Below, one piece after another: positions 1-12,050 of a DNA stretch of 64,000 nt. The notes beneath the pieces were generated by a model. It searched no databases, was not told the origin of the DNA, and saw only the letters and a program-made list of their open reading frames with translations. The DNA is from Cordia subcordata. Its lineage: Eukaryota > Streptophyta > Magnoliopsida > Boraginales > Cordiaceae. The position numbers were made by a program, and so were the translations under genes. How positions within the stretch are numbered: position 1 is the stretch's first letter; each line of letters starts with the position of its first letter. Location: positions 34,305,501-34,369,500 of the forward strand of contig JAPTOF010000001.1 of NCBI GenBank assembly GCA_028554755.1, read 5' to 3'.

Positions 1-1512
1 TTCACTTTTTTGAAACAATTCATTTTTTAATTCTTAAATATGATTTTTTGAGTTTTTAATTTTTTTTAATTTTTAAATATCTAAGTTTTTAGATTTTTTT
101 AGTTTCTTAATTTTAAATAGTTTAGTTTCTATTTTTATTTTCAATTTTTAATTTTTGAACTTTTATGTTTTTTTAAAGGGTACTAGACAATGTATATCTT
201 GTGCATATGCATGGCACCCAATAGATATAAAAGAAGTATTATTTGAATGTATTGTTTAAGAAAATAAAATTTTGTTGTTCTTAACATTACAAGTTAAATT
301 CTTTATCACTAAACACTTAAAATTTTGGAACTAAATTTGAACAAATTTGACACCTAGATTAACTCACCTATCCAGCATCACCCACAAAAACAAGAAAAGG
401 CTAATTATGTGAATAATCACTGCACTTGTTTTTGGAAAAAAAGAAAAGAATTATTTTCTTATGTTAATTCTATGCTTAGAGCTGTTTGGATTTTCATTTT
501 TCTAATTTGAAGCTTTTCTTTATTCTTATCTTTGCCTAATATTCAAGAATTAATGGGGAATTGGGTATTGTTGTTCGTACTTGAGATAAGAGCAAAAAAT
601 TAAGCGGCTTGACATGGACCATTGGTAAAACAGGGGAATTTGCTATTTATTTTCTATTTTGTAAATAAATGAAAAAAGGAAAAAGCATAAAACTAAGAAA
701 ACATTATTAATAGATATAAAAGAATAATAAACAAGGGCTAAAATACTATATTACCAATAATGCCCTTCTTCATTGGCTTGAGAGAGAGAGATAGCTGCCA
801 TGTTTTTCTTAAAATGTGATTAGGAGGAAAACATGAAAGAAAAAATAAATGCCAAGATTTTGATTAGCTTTTGATTAGGAATTACTTGAATGGTCTAGAT
901 TTATCTATTTGAATTTAAAAAACTAAAATGCACTTCCGAATCACTCAAAGAAGATCCAAAGCTGTCATTTTTTTGGGTTCCTTTGGTTTCAGGTTGGATC
1001 CAGGCTAGAAATTCCAACATGATCACCAATAGTTTTGTTTCCATGTGTTTGATCTTCATAGATCGTTCAAATATGAACGGGTCTAATTAATATTTTGTTT
1101 ATTAATGTAGATTTTTCCTTAGCAGTGTACTTTCTTTTTGTTTTCTGGTTGATCACTATGGACTAAAATTATTATTAAAGTAATCCTAAGGTTCATGGTT
1201 CAGTTGAGTTTCAATCAGTAAGTAGGATGTTAAGAATTTGAATGGTATTTAATACACAATGCAAAATTATATCATTTTCTCTCCGCAATTTCTTTTTGAA
1301 GACCATATTATTACAAGTCCTTAAAAAAAGTGAATAAGTCATTCACTTCCCTAGGTGAAATACAACAGATTGGGAAGAAGAAGAAGGAGAAGAAGAAAAG
1401 GAAAAAAAATAGAAAACGAATATAAAAGAAAAATAAAACTTAAGAAAAAATTGCTTAAGTCATCCTTTAATTTTAAATATTTGTGGTTTAATCTTTCTTT
1501 GTTATTTAAATA
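1..1512. other. AT-rich intergenic DNA, no gene seen
   Basis: Low-complexity A/T-rich sequence with a short AG run near 780-792. Neither strand has a long open frame, a splice-site-bounded coding segment or a recognisable transposon end. Confidence 0.6.
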
Positions 1513-1972
1513 TTTGTGCAATGTTTGCACTTGTAATGTGTGTATAATGTGTGTAGTGTGTATAGTGCGTGTAATGTGTTTAACATGTGCAATGTATGAG
1601 TGCGTATGTGAAATCTGCGTAAGTTGTGTGGATAATGTAAGCAACGTATGTCATGCATATAATGTGTGTAGTGTGCATATCGTGTGTAATTTGTATAACT
1701 CATGTAGTATGTGCAGTGTGTGTGGTTTGTGTCATGTGTGTCGTCTATGTAATGTGTATAATATGTTAGATTATATGATGTTTGTAGTGTGTGTAGTATA
1801 TAATGTGTGATTAGTGTGTGCAATATGTGTCGTTTGTGCAATGTATATAACGTGTGTTGTATGTGTAATGGATGTCGTGTGTAGTGTGTATAATGTATAT
1901 GTAAAGTATGTAGTGTGTGTAATAAGTATAGTGCATGTAATGTGTATGTAGTGTTTGTGTATGTGGGTTGTT
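1513..1972. repeat. Degenerate TGTGTA-type minisatellite
   Basis: About 460 bases built from imperfect repeats of short words such as TGTGTAATGTG, TGTGTAGTG and TGTGCAATGTG. Both strands are open in some frames only because the repeat lacks stops there: one gives a Cys/Val-rich peptide and the other a His/Thr/Tyr-rich peptide. Neither looks like a real protein. The flanks are ordinary AT-rich DNA. Confidence 0.8.
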
Positions 1973-3183
1973 CTGTGTGAAGTTGGATTTGATAAACTCT
2001 AGGGCCATAACTTCTTTTTTCAAAAGAAGGAAGTCATTTTCCTTTAAAAAAAAGTTATTTTTCGTTGAGTAATTAAGATCCTGTTCGAGCAACTAGCTAT
2101 TAGCTACTTGATAGCTATTTGGATATTTAATAGATGTTATTAGTTGTTTGACTACCTGATTGAATAAAATATGTTCGGTAAAATTAACTGTTGGATTAAC
2201 TGAAAAAAAAATGAGAAAAAGACATTGATGTGATCTTATTATTATTGTTACCTTCTGAAAATTAGAATTACTACTACTATTGCAATAAGATAATTTATTC
2301 TAAAATTAGGTATATGTTTTTTATAATAATATCTTATTATTAAAGCATAGAAAAATTAATTTTTTAATAAAAAATATTCTAATTGAGTCAAATTTTATTT
2401 TGTTAAAACAAAGTAATGGACTAATAAAACTTATACTTTTGTAGTATATTTTGATGTGGATAGAATTAATTTGTGCGTTATATTTTACTTATATTTCAAG
2501 AAAAATTAAGATTAGAATGTAGAGAGAATAGAAAGAGACAAAGATCATTCGAAAAAATAAAGTAGAATTGCCAAAGAAAACTAAAACACTAACATTGTCC
2601 TCGGAACAAATGAATTCCATAAAATTTTGTGAAATTTATTTGTAAATCCATTTTTTTTTATGTTTGGTAGCACTTTTTTAAAAATATGGAACTCATTAAG
2701 AATTCTAAAATTTGTAAATCTTAGATTTGCTCAAGCTTTACCTAAATTCTACCTCAAGATGTGGAATGTGCAATCGCATGAAAAACAAATCAACAAAGAA
2801 TCTTATAAAAACAAAAATATCCATATAATCATTTATATAAATATTATACTACTCTGTTTAAGCTACACCCTTCATCATATGCCATTGTCTTACAAACTCA
2901 ACTACTGCATGTTTGAACTACTACCTGTTCAAGAATCTTCCTTAATTGGTAGTTTTCTTATAAAATTATTTTTATTTCCTTAGTTCCATGAAAATTATAG
3001 TTACAAAAATTATTATATAAAAAGTTATTTAAGAAAAATATACGTATTAATTTCAATTCCACATGTACTTCAAACACAATTTAGATTTATAAGTGACAGA
3101 ATTGACTTAAAATTATTAAACATATCTAAAGAATTATATGTGTGTGTATGTGTGTGTATTGGGCGTTGTGAGAATGCCATGTT
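1973..3183. other. AT-rich intergenic DNA, no gene seen
   Basis: AT-rich spacer. Short open frames near 2660-2983 have no recognisable domain and amino-acid use typical of random AT-rich DNA. A run of TG dinucleotides lies at 3139-3160. Confidence 0.5.
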
Positions 3184-3910
3184 TGAGCATTGTGGGAATG
3201 TCAGGTCAGTGCTTAATGGCATGGTTATTTTATTTTTTATTATTTTACTTTCTATTTTTTTATATTTATGAATTTATATTATTAGCTTTAGCTGAAATAT
3301 TAAATGGTCAACTAATTAATACTTAAAATTAGTTTCATTTATGAATTCTAAAAAATTTATTTCTTATCTATTATGTATATATATTATTAGCATTAGAAAT
3401 TTAATTTTTAATTAATTAATTCTTAAAATAATATTTATTTGTGAGTTTCAAAAGATTAAATCTAAGTAAATTTAATTTTTTCTATTAAAAAAATACTTTC
3501 TTGAACATTATGAGAGTATCATATCAGCACTTATATGACAATAGATATTCTATTATTAGCTTTTAAAATAATTTATTATCTATTTTATTTATATTATTTT
3601 TATCTTTGTAGATATAATTAAATTATTAGTTTTAATTAGAAAATTAAATAATCAATCAATTAATGCTTAAAATATAATTCATTTGTGAATTCCAAAAGGT
3701 TAACTTATTATCTATTATGGATATATATTCTTAGATTAAACTTAGAAATTTAATTGTCAATTAATTAATTTTTAAAAATAATATTCATTCATGAATTTCA
3801 AAAGGATCATTTCTTATTATGGATATACATTATTACTTTTAATTTAGAAATTTAATTACTAATTAATTAATACTTAAAAGCCTTAAAGTATTTTTTATTT
3901 GTATAGTGTA
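3184..3910. repeat. Two tandem units of about 317 bp with internal sub-repeats
   Basis: The block starting TTGAGCATTGTGGGAATGTC at 3184 recurs in diverged form at 3501 (TTGAACATTATGAGAGTATC). Each is followed by AT-rich text with the recurring order 'AATTAATTAAT.CTTAAAATAATATTCATT..TGAATTTCAAAAG'. The second unit carries an extra sub-repeat of this motif. A diverged relative is seen near 63690-63860, so this looks like a dispersed repeat family rather than a local oddity. Confidence 0.6.
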
Positions 3911-4555
3911 AAGATTACATTTGAGTAAATTTAATATTTATTGTTTAAAAATATCTATGCAAAACACAGAATATTTATGATTAAATTCTTCATATTCTAT
4001 TAAAAATAAATAAATTCAACTTAATTAATATTTTTTATCAAAAAATAAATTTGTGCGAAGCATGGATAAAAATGCACTAGTTTCATTTATAAAGGAAATG
4101 AATTCTACATAAGTGATTCCAAACACTATGTAAAAGTTATGAGAAATGTTAAACTTTTAACATTTGAGAAAAGTTAGTTGATACGGTAAGAGTCATCTCA
4201 AATATTATTTTATCAAATAATAACAACTTAGATATTAAAAACTACTTAAAATTCTAGCTTTTGGTGTAAGCAAACCGTGCCTTTTTTTAATGCATTTACC
4301 TTCTTTTAAAGTAACCAAACATAAAAAAAAATACGAAAAATAATTTTCGTGAACCTAAATTGTTCAAACTTTTCTTTTTCTTTAAAGAGTGTGTCGTGGA
4401 GCCACCATTCTTAGCGTGTCGAAACGACTATTTAGGCAAGTGGATAAGTCAAAACGCCAAAAAAATTGTGGGAAGCAAACAAAAAGACTTTTTCACTTTA
4501 GGGAATAAAGACTCAACAACTCCCAAATACCTGGGAAGGATTTCTTTGATCCTAG

Positions 4556-4563
4556 TATAAATA
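4556..4563 (+). promoter_or_regulatory. TATA box of the MIOX gene
   Basis: A consensus TATAAATA lies 140 bases before the MIOX start codon at 4703 and is followed by a pyrimidine- and A-rich stretch fitting a 5' leader. It is the only strong TATA element in the 200 bases upstream. Transcription would be expected to start about 25-35 bases downstream. Confidence 0.6.
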
Positions 4564-5517
4564 CCCACTTTCATTTTAGCCCAAAACATCAAAGCCATCC
4601 CTAAATCTTAGCCATTCCCATTACTTCTTCTATTTGTCGTATACTATTATTTTGTTTGTCACTTTGCTTGTCGTATATATCTTTTCAAAATTTGGTGGTA
4701 AGATGACGATCCTTATTGAGCAGACTAATCTAGGTAACATTTTATTTTGTCATTCATTCTTCTAAGTCTGATCAATGTCACATCCTACCTTCTAAGTCTG
4801 ATAAATTTCACGCTCTATTTTGTTATTCATTTTTGTAATTTAGATAAATTTCATGGTTGATTTACTTTTACCAAATATGTATTTTGTACAGTATATGTTT
4901 AAACTTCAAAATTTAAGCTTCTTGAAAAGTGTATTTTTTTGAAAAATTATAGACAAAAAGTATCTTTTTATAAGTCAATCCAAACTGATTTATGGATGGA
5001 TTCAAGTCGTGGCCTTTGGTGCTTTAATCTCCCAAAAGTTCCTTCAAGGCTTCGAATATGAGAAAAGAAAAATTATATTAGTATTATTGTGTAATTACAT
5101 ATTGCAGATTTGTTAGATGCACCCTTGAACGTTTTTCTTGTATATTGCAGCCTCACAAGCAGATGCGAAGAAAATCCATTCTGATTCCAATGAGCTTGTG
5201 CTGGATGGAGGATTTGTCATGCCAAAAATGGCATCAGAAAATGGATTTGAGATTGCAAAACTCAATTCATTTGGCCTGTCTTTTAGGTATGGTAGAGCTT
5301 TCTTTGTTTGCTCATTCTGGTTACATTCATGCATCTATGGCTAGCTTTTTTAATTTCATGCAATGAAAACTAACATGTTAATTAACATTCTCTTTTCAGA
5401 GACTATGACGCAGCAAGTGAAAGGCAAAAAATAGTGGAAGAATTCTACCGTCTGAACCATATTATCCAAACATATGACTTTGTAAGCACCAATGCCCCCA
5501 CAAGATGATCATAACTT

Positions 5518-5627
5518 TTTTCTTTTTTTATTTTTTTTTAATTTTCTCCCCCGTCCGTTATTGGAGTCGAACCCAAGTCATTACTATTTGGGGAATAAGT
5601 AACCGCAACCACTTGAGCTATTTTGGG
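5518..5627 (-). mobile_element. tRNA-derived SINE in MIOX intron 3
   Basis: On the minus strand an A-box-like TAGCTCAAGTGG (5609-5620) is followed about 36 bases later by a perfect B box GGTTCGACTCC (5563-5573), the internal RNA polymerase III promoter of tRNA-derived elements. An A-rich tail follows (5518-5545 on the minus strand). The flanks show an approximate direct repeat (GATGATCATAACT / GATGATGTTACT). The sequence does not fold into a normal tRNA by eye and has no plausible anticodon arm, so a short SINE fits better than a tRNA gene. Confidence 0.6.
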
Positions 5628-6589
5628 AAATGATGATGTTACTTCTATTAAAGTTATCATCGTTATCATAGTCAAGATGATGATTATGGCGGCTTAGTTT
5701 TTGATGCAAATGAAATTCAAACACAATGCAGGTGAAGAAGATGAGAGAAGGATATGGAAAGTTGGACAAGGTGGAAATAAGCATCTGGGAATGTTGTGAA
5801 CTTCTGAATGATATCGTGGATGATAGTGATCTTGACTTGTATGAGCCTCAGATTGAGCACTTGTTGCAAACTGCTGAGACAATTAGAAAGATTACCCGGA
5901 CGAGAATTGGTTGCATTTGACTGGACTTATTCATGGTACGTATACAATGCAAATATTATATAATATAACATTATGGGATTTTGATTTGGAATATTCTAAT
6001 ATTCCCTCTTACAAGTCAACATTTGACTACTCCCTTAAAAAATGGTTAGAGACAACATGACTTTTGGCAAGAATGACTTATAATATCATTGTGGTCGTGT
6101 ATTCTATCTCATCTAGTGAGATAAAATTGAGTTTGATTTCATTTGAGGTATATAAATTCAATTATTGTTAAAGTATATAATAGTTATTTTATTCGAATAG
6201 TTTTACTAATGAGAGTTCCGTGCACGAGTGATGATCAACCTGTTGAGATATAAAACTATTCAAGTTAAATGCTGTTTATACCACGTCATGTGGCATGCAT
6301 GAAGTATCTAATGTTATATTAGTTTTCCTATCTTTTAACACTTTTTTTGGGTTCTCAAATCTTGGAAAAGTCCTTCATCACCCTGCTTTTGGACAGCTTC
6401 CTCAATGGGCTGTAGTTGGTGAGTTTTGTGTTATCTTCATTGCTTTTCGAATATTTATTGCTCAATGATGACAATTAGCTAGCTAATCACATATAATGTC
6501 ACAGGTGACACATTTTCTCTTGGTTGCGCTTTTGATGAATCAATTGTTCACCATAAGGTAATTTTGCCAAGAAATATGGTCATTATGAT

Positions 6590-7392
6590 TAGGGGTGGAA
6601 ATCGGATCGGATTTTCGGATAATCGGTTTTTTCGAGTTCGGGTTTTTCGGGTTTCAGGTGGGAAAAAATATCTGATCGGGTAGTTGAATAGTAACTATCC
6701 GGCCAGATATTGGATTTTTCGGATGCCGCGTTTTTTGGATTCGGATGTTCGGATACCCGACATTTCTATGAAGCTAAAAAATACAAAATTGTTTACTATA
6801 TATATATATATTATTTTTGCAGTAAGTTAGCAAATACATTCATTGATAGTCAAACTAATTACATCCATGTACACAAATAGCACGATGCTCAAAACTAAGC
6901 ATCGGCTCCAATAAAAGAAAAGAGATTGTTCAACATGACGATAGACAAATCAACTCTTTTTAAAATATAAAGATATTTCCATCATAACTACGAACCAAAC
7001 AAAAAGGAAAAATTAATAAATATTAACTATACAAATATATTTCCACATTTATCTAACTTAAACATAACTTCTCATTACTTTTCTAGAATACTTTTTTTCT
7101 CTTTTTTTAATTGTACATTTTAATATTAATGCATTATATAAAATGTGTGTTTATATATGTGTTATATTAGAATATTATGATGAATAATTTACTATGGAAT
7201 GGTGTGTGTATTTTTTTTCGGGTTTTTCGGATCAGGTTCGGGTAGGAAAAAACTACTCGATCTACTACCCGATATCTGATTTTTTTTCGGATATCGGATT
7301 CAAATATTATCCGAATTTGAAAATTTTGCATTTTTTCCACCCGATCGGGTTCGGGTTCGGGTTCGGGTACCCGGTCTGAATTTCCACCCCTA
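6590..7392. mobile_element. Non-autonomous hAT transposon, 803 bp, in MIOX intron 6
   Basis: The element begins TAGGGGTGGAAAT and ends ATTTCCACCCCTA, a perfect 13-bp terminal inverted repeat typical of hAT elements. It is flanked by a perfect 8-bp target duplication ATTATGAT at 6582-6589 and 7393-7400. Both ends carry clustered CGGGTTTTTCGG / CCCGAACCCG words that extend the symmetry imperfectly. No transposase frame is present. It lies wholly within the intron and leaves the flanking splice sites intact. Confidence 0.9.
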
Positions 7393-8143
7393 ATTATGAT
7401 CGATTGACTATTTATAACTAACAAGAACACATTTTTGCTGCAGTATTTCAAGGACAATTCTGATTTTAACCATCCAGTTTACAGCACTAAGAATGGAGTT
7501 TACGAAGAAGGATGTGGATTGAACAATGTGGTGATGTCCTGGGGCCACGATGACTATATGCACTTGGTATGTTCTAATTTCACAAATGTAAAACTTTCAT
7601 AGTAGTAGATTCGACTGATTCTCGAAATTTGTGCATATAACAGTAGAGTTTTATGCATTGATTTGTCTCTTTCTTGAGGTTGCTATTCTACCGTGATCGT
7701 CACACATGCAGGTGGCCAAGGAAAATGGAACTACTTTACCTTCAGCAGCATTATTCATCATTCGTTACCATTCATTTTACCGTAAGTATTTGTGCTATTT
7801 TTATCCCTCTGAACCATTTGGTGATGCGAAACTGAATTCTTTCTTTGTTAATGCAGCTTTACACAAGTCTGGAGCATACAAACACTTGATGAACAAGGAG
7901 GACGGAGAGAACTTGAAGTGGCTTAAAATTTTTAAGTAAATACTCTAGCTTTCTAGCTCCTTTTCTAAATGAATGATATATACATATATATTATAGGCAT
8001 ATGATGCTTACACATCTGGAAAAATCTTGCGCAGCAAATATGATGCTTACAGCAAGAGCAAAGTTCCAATTGATATACAGAAAGTGAAGCCCTACTATTT
8101 CTCTCTCATCGAAAAGTATTTCCCTGCAAAACTTCGGTGGTGA

Positions 8144-9788
8144 ACCTTTTGTCATGGAAAAGGGTTGTTGAGCAAAAAGGAGATTCCTGGATTATGGGTT
8201 CATGCTGATTTGATGTACACAGTGTAACATATTCAAATTCCTTTATTTTCTTTGTGTATTTATCAATTTATTTCTTTCATATATCTCTTCGCGACAAGTA
8301 CTTAATGGATCTAAATTATAAATTTGACGATTTTATTTATTTTTAAGTACAGTCTTTTGCTCAATGAGTACCATGTCTATATCAAGAAAAATACAATGTC
8401 TGCCTACTCAAACTTAACTAAGTTAAGATAAGTGTTCTGAAAATTGAACGAAAAATGAAATATAAATATAAATAAATTTAAGTATTATTGTGTTCTTAGA
8501 GATAACTCAACAGATTACGTATAGTAGCACGATCGATATGCTAAAATGTGATAAAAATGAGATGGCATTCGAAAGAAACTAATGCCAAGAGCATCCAGTG
8601 AAATTCCGAAAAACTAAATTAGTACCATTTAGAGCAAATAGGCTTTCACGCCTTTTATCTTCCACAAGATCAACGGCAAGATTGCCCGCCCGTAAGACGA
8701 TCCCTCGCAAAACCGTCCATGCAAGCAAAACATACAGTTGAGATACAAGGTAATTAACGTTAAACTAATCATCAATAATCCATCAAGAAAACACCAAGCC
8801 CCACAAACTAATATAATACATGAGACTTGTTTATAATGAAACTTGTTAACATTTTTATGATAAGAAAACTCAACCAGTGGAACTTGACTACCAATTATTT
8901 AGTAGGGCCCTATCACCGGAGGAGCCTGACTAACTAGGAAACTCCTGGTGTAGTGATCAGCGCAATGACTAATATACCAGGTTAGTTAAGACATTTAACT
9001 CAGAGCAAGGGACAAAGTCCAAACTCGGGTTATAAACCGTGTTCTTTCTCTACTCTCACCCCTGAGGTAGCCTCTGGGGGCAAGACTTGTTAACTTAATC
9101 GAGGAAAAGGGTAAACGTAGAGTTGACAGCTTTTTTATTGAGTAAAATGTATGTTATTTTTCGTACTTTGTCAACTAAATTGGTGTGGATTCCAAAAATA
9201 ATGTAAATTTCACCTTTGATTTGAAACAAGGAGCAAATACACTCGCTTAAATTATGTAGATTTCTTTATTTAAATGACTCGTTGTTAATAATGCCTAATA
9301 TATTCAACAATAATTGAACACATATCAATAAAGGATAAAAGAATATAAAAGATAAAATATTTAAAATATAAATTAAAATTTTATTTTTTGATTTTGAGCT
9401 TCCCGACATTTGGGTGATATAAGATCCTTCCCTCCTAACTATAAATATAAACCATTAATGTATTAAAAAAAATTCTTAAATTTAAAAGGAAAAAAAGATT
9501 AATAAATTACTAAATGAAATTAAAAATTAAATAGAGTATACCCTCATTAATAATAAATAACTTTATTGAAAAAAATTTAAGGTAAAAACAAGAGACAATA
9601 TCAATAAAAAATTAAAAAGAAATAATAAGTAATTATTCATAAAATAAGAAAGTTGGTAAAAAGAATTAAAATGAATATTTCTTAAGTAAGAGTTTGATTT
9701 TGAAAAACTGTTAAAATAAAATTAGACTAAGAGATCCTAGAAAATAAAAATAAAAACAAATTGCTTCAGATCCCAGATAAAAAAATTG
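8144..9788. other. MIOX 3' flank and AT-rich spacer
   Basis: After the MIOX stop codon comes an AT-rich 3' region. The segment 8640-9120 is less AT-rich than its surroundings and contains words such as TAGGGCCCTATCACCGGAGG, but has no long frame, no internal polymerase III boxes and no terminal repeats I can recognise. From 9120 to 9788 the DNA is very A-rich with nothing identifiable. Confidence 0.5.
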
Positions 9789-10712
9789 CAGGGGTGGCAT
9801 AAGAGTAAAGCAACTAAAGCAAATGCTTTAGGCTCCCCAAATATTATAGGCCCCAAATTTTAGAATTTTATAATTATAAAGTATATAATTATATAAAAAA
9901 ATATGATCATATTTAGTTTCATTTTTTTATCAGAAAACGTCTAAAGTTAAAATACGTTACAGTCATTAATGAATCCCACTCTCTTCTAGTCAATCAACAG
10001 AAATACTATTGTTTTTTTTTTCACATTCCCTATTATTTTCTATAATTTTCTGTCAAGCAAAATTGTCATCAACAATTACTTCTATCAAATCCCTATTTTT
10101 CTCTAATTAGCTCACCATTAAAATTGTAATTAACTATTACTAAAAATAATTAAAACAAGTGTCTTTAAATTTTGGAACTTATTTTTTTACCCATAACCTC
10201 TATTTCTTCTTGATTTGTCTCTACTATTTTCTTTCTTGTTGAGCAGTATTGTTTCGTTGAAGGACTCTAAAGAAATAATTTTTTTCAAAAATTTTTAATA
10301 TTAAGTTTTATTGTTCTAACCTTTAAATATCTTTTATTTTATTAGTTTTTGAATTTATATTTTCATTAGGTACATTTTATTTTTTGTGTAAGTATATTCA
10401 TTTTTGTAATTTACAAGAATTTAAATATATCAACTAAAAGTATGATCCTCGTTATTCAAAACATAAAAGAAAAAAAGCAAAAGATTCAAGTTTTAAGTAA
10501 AATTTCAAAATGCCTCAAAAAGGAGTTCTTGATAAATGGATAGGTGACAATATCAATTGAAAAAAATGTTAGGAAAAATTGATTGTAAGAATTTAATTAG
10601 TAATTTTTTATCCTTTGAAGTTAGAAAAATAGAATTTAAGTAAAATTTACAAGAGGTCTCATATTGCATTTTGCTTTAGGCCTCCAAATTTGTTAAGCCG
10701 CCGCCGCCTCTG
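9789..10712. mobile_element. hAT-like transposon remnant, about 924 bp
   Basis: The left end is CAGGGGTGGCA and the right end, read on the minus strand, is CAGAGGCGGCG: imperfect terminal inverted repeats of the hAT type. The flanks AAAAATTG (9781-9788) and AGAAATTG (10713-10720) match at seven of eight positions, as expected of an old 8-bp target duplication. A short plus-strand stretch near 10500-10560 (reading MPQKGVLDKWIGDN) could derive from a transposase, but it is too short to assign. No long frame survives. Confidence 0.7.
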
Positions 10713-10879
10713 AGAAATTGTTAAGGTGACTTTGCTAACCTAATGACAAAGGATAAATTTTGGAATATATTTTTTTCTTTTTTCCTTTTTTTTAATTTAA
10801 AAGAGATTAAAGGTTAATAATACGGTATTTATAACTGTCAAGAACTAATAGCAAGACATTTTGCACTCAAGATGAAGAT

Positions 10880-11213
10880 TGTTAAGATCTAGAATGGAAA
10901 TGGCCACCTAGACCTTAAGCTTCCCTGCAACAGAGTTGCAAAAAAAAGAGAGATAGAGAGAGAAAGAGGGAGGAGAAGAAGTAGACAATAGCGGCCAAGA
11001 TATTTTCTTTCATTTCCCAGTTTAGCTTATATAGCTGGATAATTGAGGTGGTTACTGGGCTAGTTGGCTGTGGCCAACGAACTAACTGCTTCAACTTATT
11101 TATAAATTCACCCTCACTAATTCTAATCAAATGACTATTCTGCCCCTAGGTAAACAAATTAACAAAAAAATGGATATGACATTTACATTGAAATGATATA
11201 TTTGCTCACAACA
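10880..11213 (-). repeat. 3' LTR of the gypsy element
   Basis: 334 bp, starting TGTTAAGATCTAGAATGG and ending TTGCTCACAACA on the plus strand. It matches 15732-16155 over nearly its full length apart from the simple-repeat tract, which is short here (a brief AG-rich run near 10945-10975). Confidence 0.92.
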
Positions 11214-11277
11214 ACTACACCTTTTTAAAAATCCTTGCCCTTAAGGATTGAATCTAGGAAATTGCTGCTAGAGAGTG

Positions 11278-11400
11278 TGCCCATCTACCCATGTACTGTC
11301 CTCAACTAGATTATGTGCCCATTTGATAAGGAGTTGAGATAAATTCCTATTGCCTTTCTTGATGACTCTCCTATCAAGTACTGCCTCTAGCTCTAAGAGT
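11278..11400 (-). pseudogene. Chromodomain-like end of the gypsy integrase
   Basis: The minus strand reads EAVLDRRVIKKGN followed by LSQLLIKWAHNLVEDSTW. This matches the pattern of the chromodomain at the integrase C-terminus of plant chromoviruses, where a 'vLiKW.....edaTWe' core follows 'peaildrr'. In that family the domain is thought to steer integration toward heterochromatin. The segment lies at the expected place, just before the 3' LTR. It is short and preceded by stops, so non-functional. Confidence 0.7.
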
Positions 11401-12050
11401 AAGTAGCCTTGGGAAGAGATAAAGAGTGGTAAGCTGGAAGTAGTAGGGAGAATGCCAATGCTCTTTTTTAGTTGTGAAATGTGGAATGTGTGATGGATTC
11501 TGGCATTAGTTGGTAACTAGTGCTGATAAGCCACCTTTCCTATCTTCTTAACAACTCGAAAAGGCCAAAATACGGGGCTAGCTTCTGAAATAAGTGTCGC
11601 CTTAGTGAAACCTTCCTATAAGGCTGTAGCTTGACATAAACCATGTCCTCAATCTCCAGAACTCTTTTTGACCTCCGTCTGTTAGCCTACTGCTGCATTC
11701 TATCCTGTGCCAATGCCAATTGGATTTGATCATCTACAGAGTGGTTCCCTAGCATGCAAACTTCTATCCACTTCTTCCACCATGGAAGTATAAGGTATAT
11801 AAGGTATGTGAAGTGGCGGTTTATGTCTATATATGACCTCATAAGGAGTTATCTTGATAGCAGAATGATAAGTGATATCATACCACTATCCTGACAATGG
11901 CAACTAAGTAAACCATTCTTTAGGATTTTCCCTAACCATGCATCTCAGGTAGTTCTCCAAGCATTTGTTAACCATTTCTGTTTGGCCATCAGATTGAGGA
12001 TGGTAAGCAATGGAATAGTTGATAGTTACTCCTTGAGCAACGAAGAGCTC

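Larger units (their letters stand above)
4703..8143 (+). pseudogene. MIOX: myo-inositol oxygenase gene, broken by a frameshift and a lost splice acceptor
   Basis: Intact MIOX enzymes oxidise myo-inositol to D-glucuronate with a di-iron centre in the cytosol, feeding UDP-glucuronate for cell-wall sugars. Ten exons can be placed: 4703-4733, 5151-5286, 5400-5481, 5732-5935, 6359-6418, 6505-6557, 7444-7566, 7712-7781, 7857-7935 and 8035-8143. They would encode about 315 residues, the usual plant length. Recognisable segments include [51 protein letters not shown] and a C-terminal LRW. Five of the six iron ligands known from the mammalian enzyme are retained. Two lesions are visible. One G is missing at about 5890, so translation stops at 5918-5920 after about 145 residues. 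The acceptor of intron 4 reads CAA instead of CAG, exactly where the codon of the sixth ligand (Asp of the HD motif) is split. All other introns are GT-AG. A sequencing error could explain the deletion but hardly both changes. Confidence 0.85.

Noticed and set aside
1355..2092. Cys-rich and His/Thr-rich proteins from the 1.5-2 kb region
   Set aside because: Entirely produced by the TGTGTA minisatellite; no start context, domain or splice logic.
8640..9120. Possible RNA gene or SINE in the less AT-rich block after MIOX
   Set aside because: No A/B box pair, no cloverleaf, no terminal repeat or A-tail could be found.
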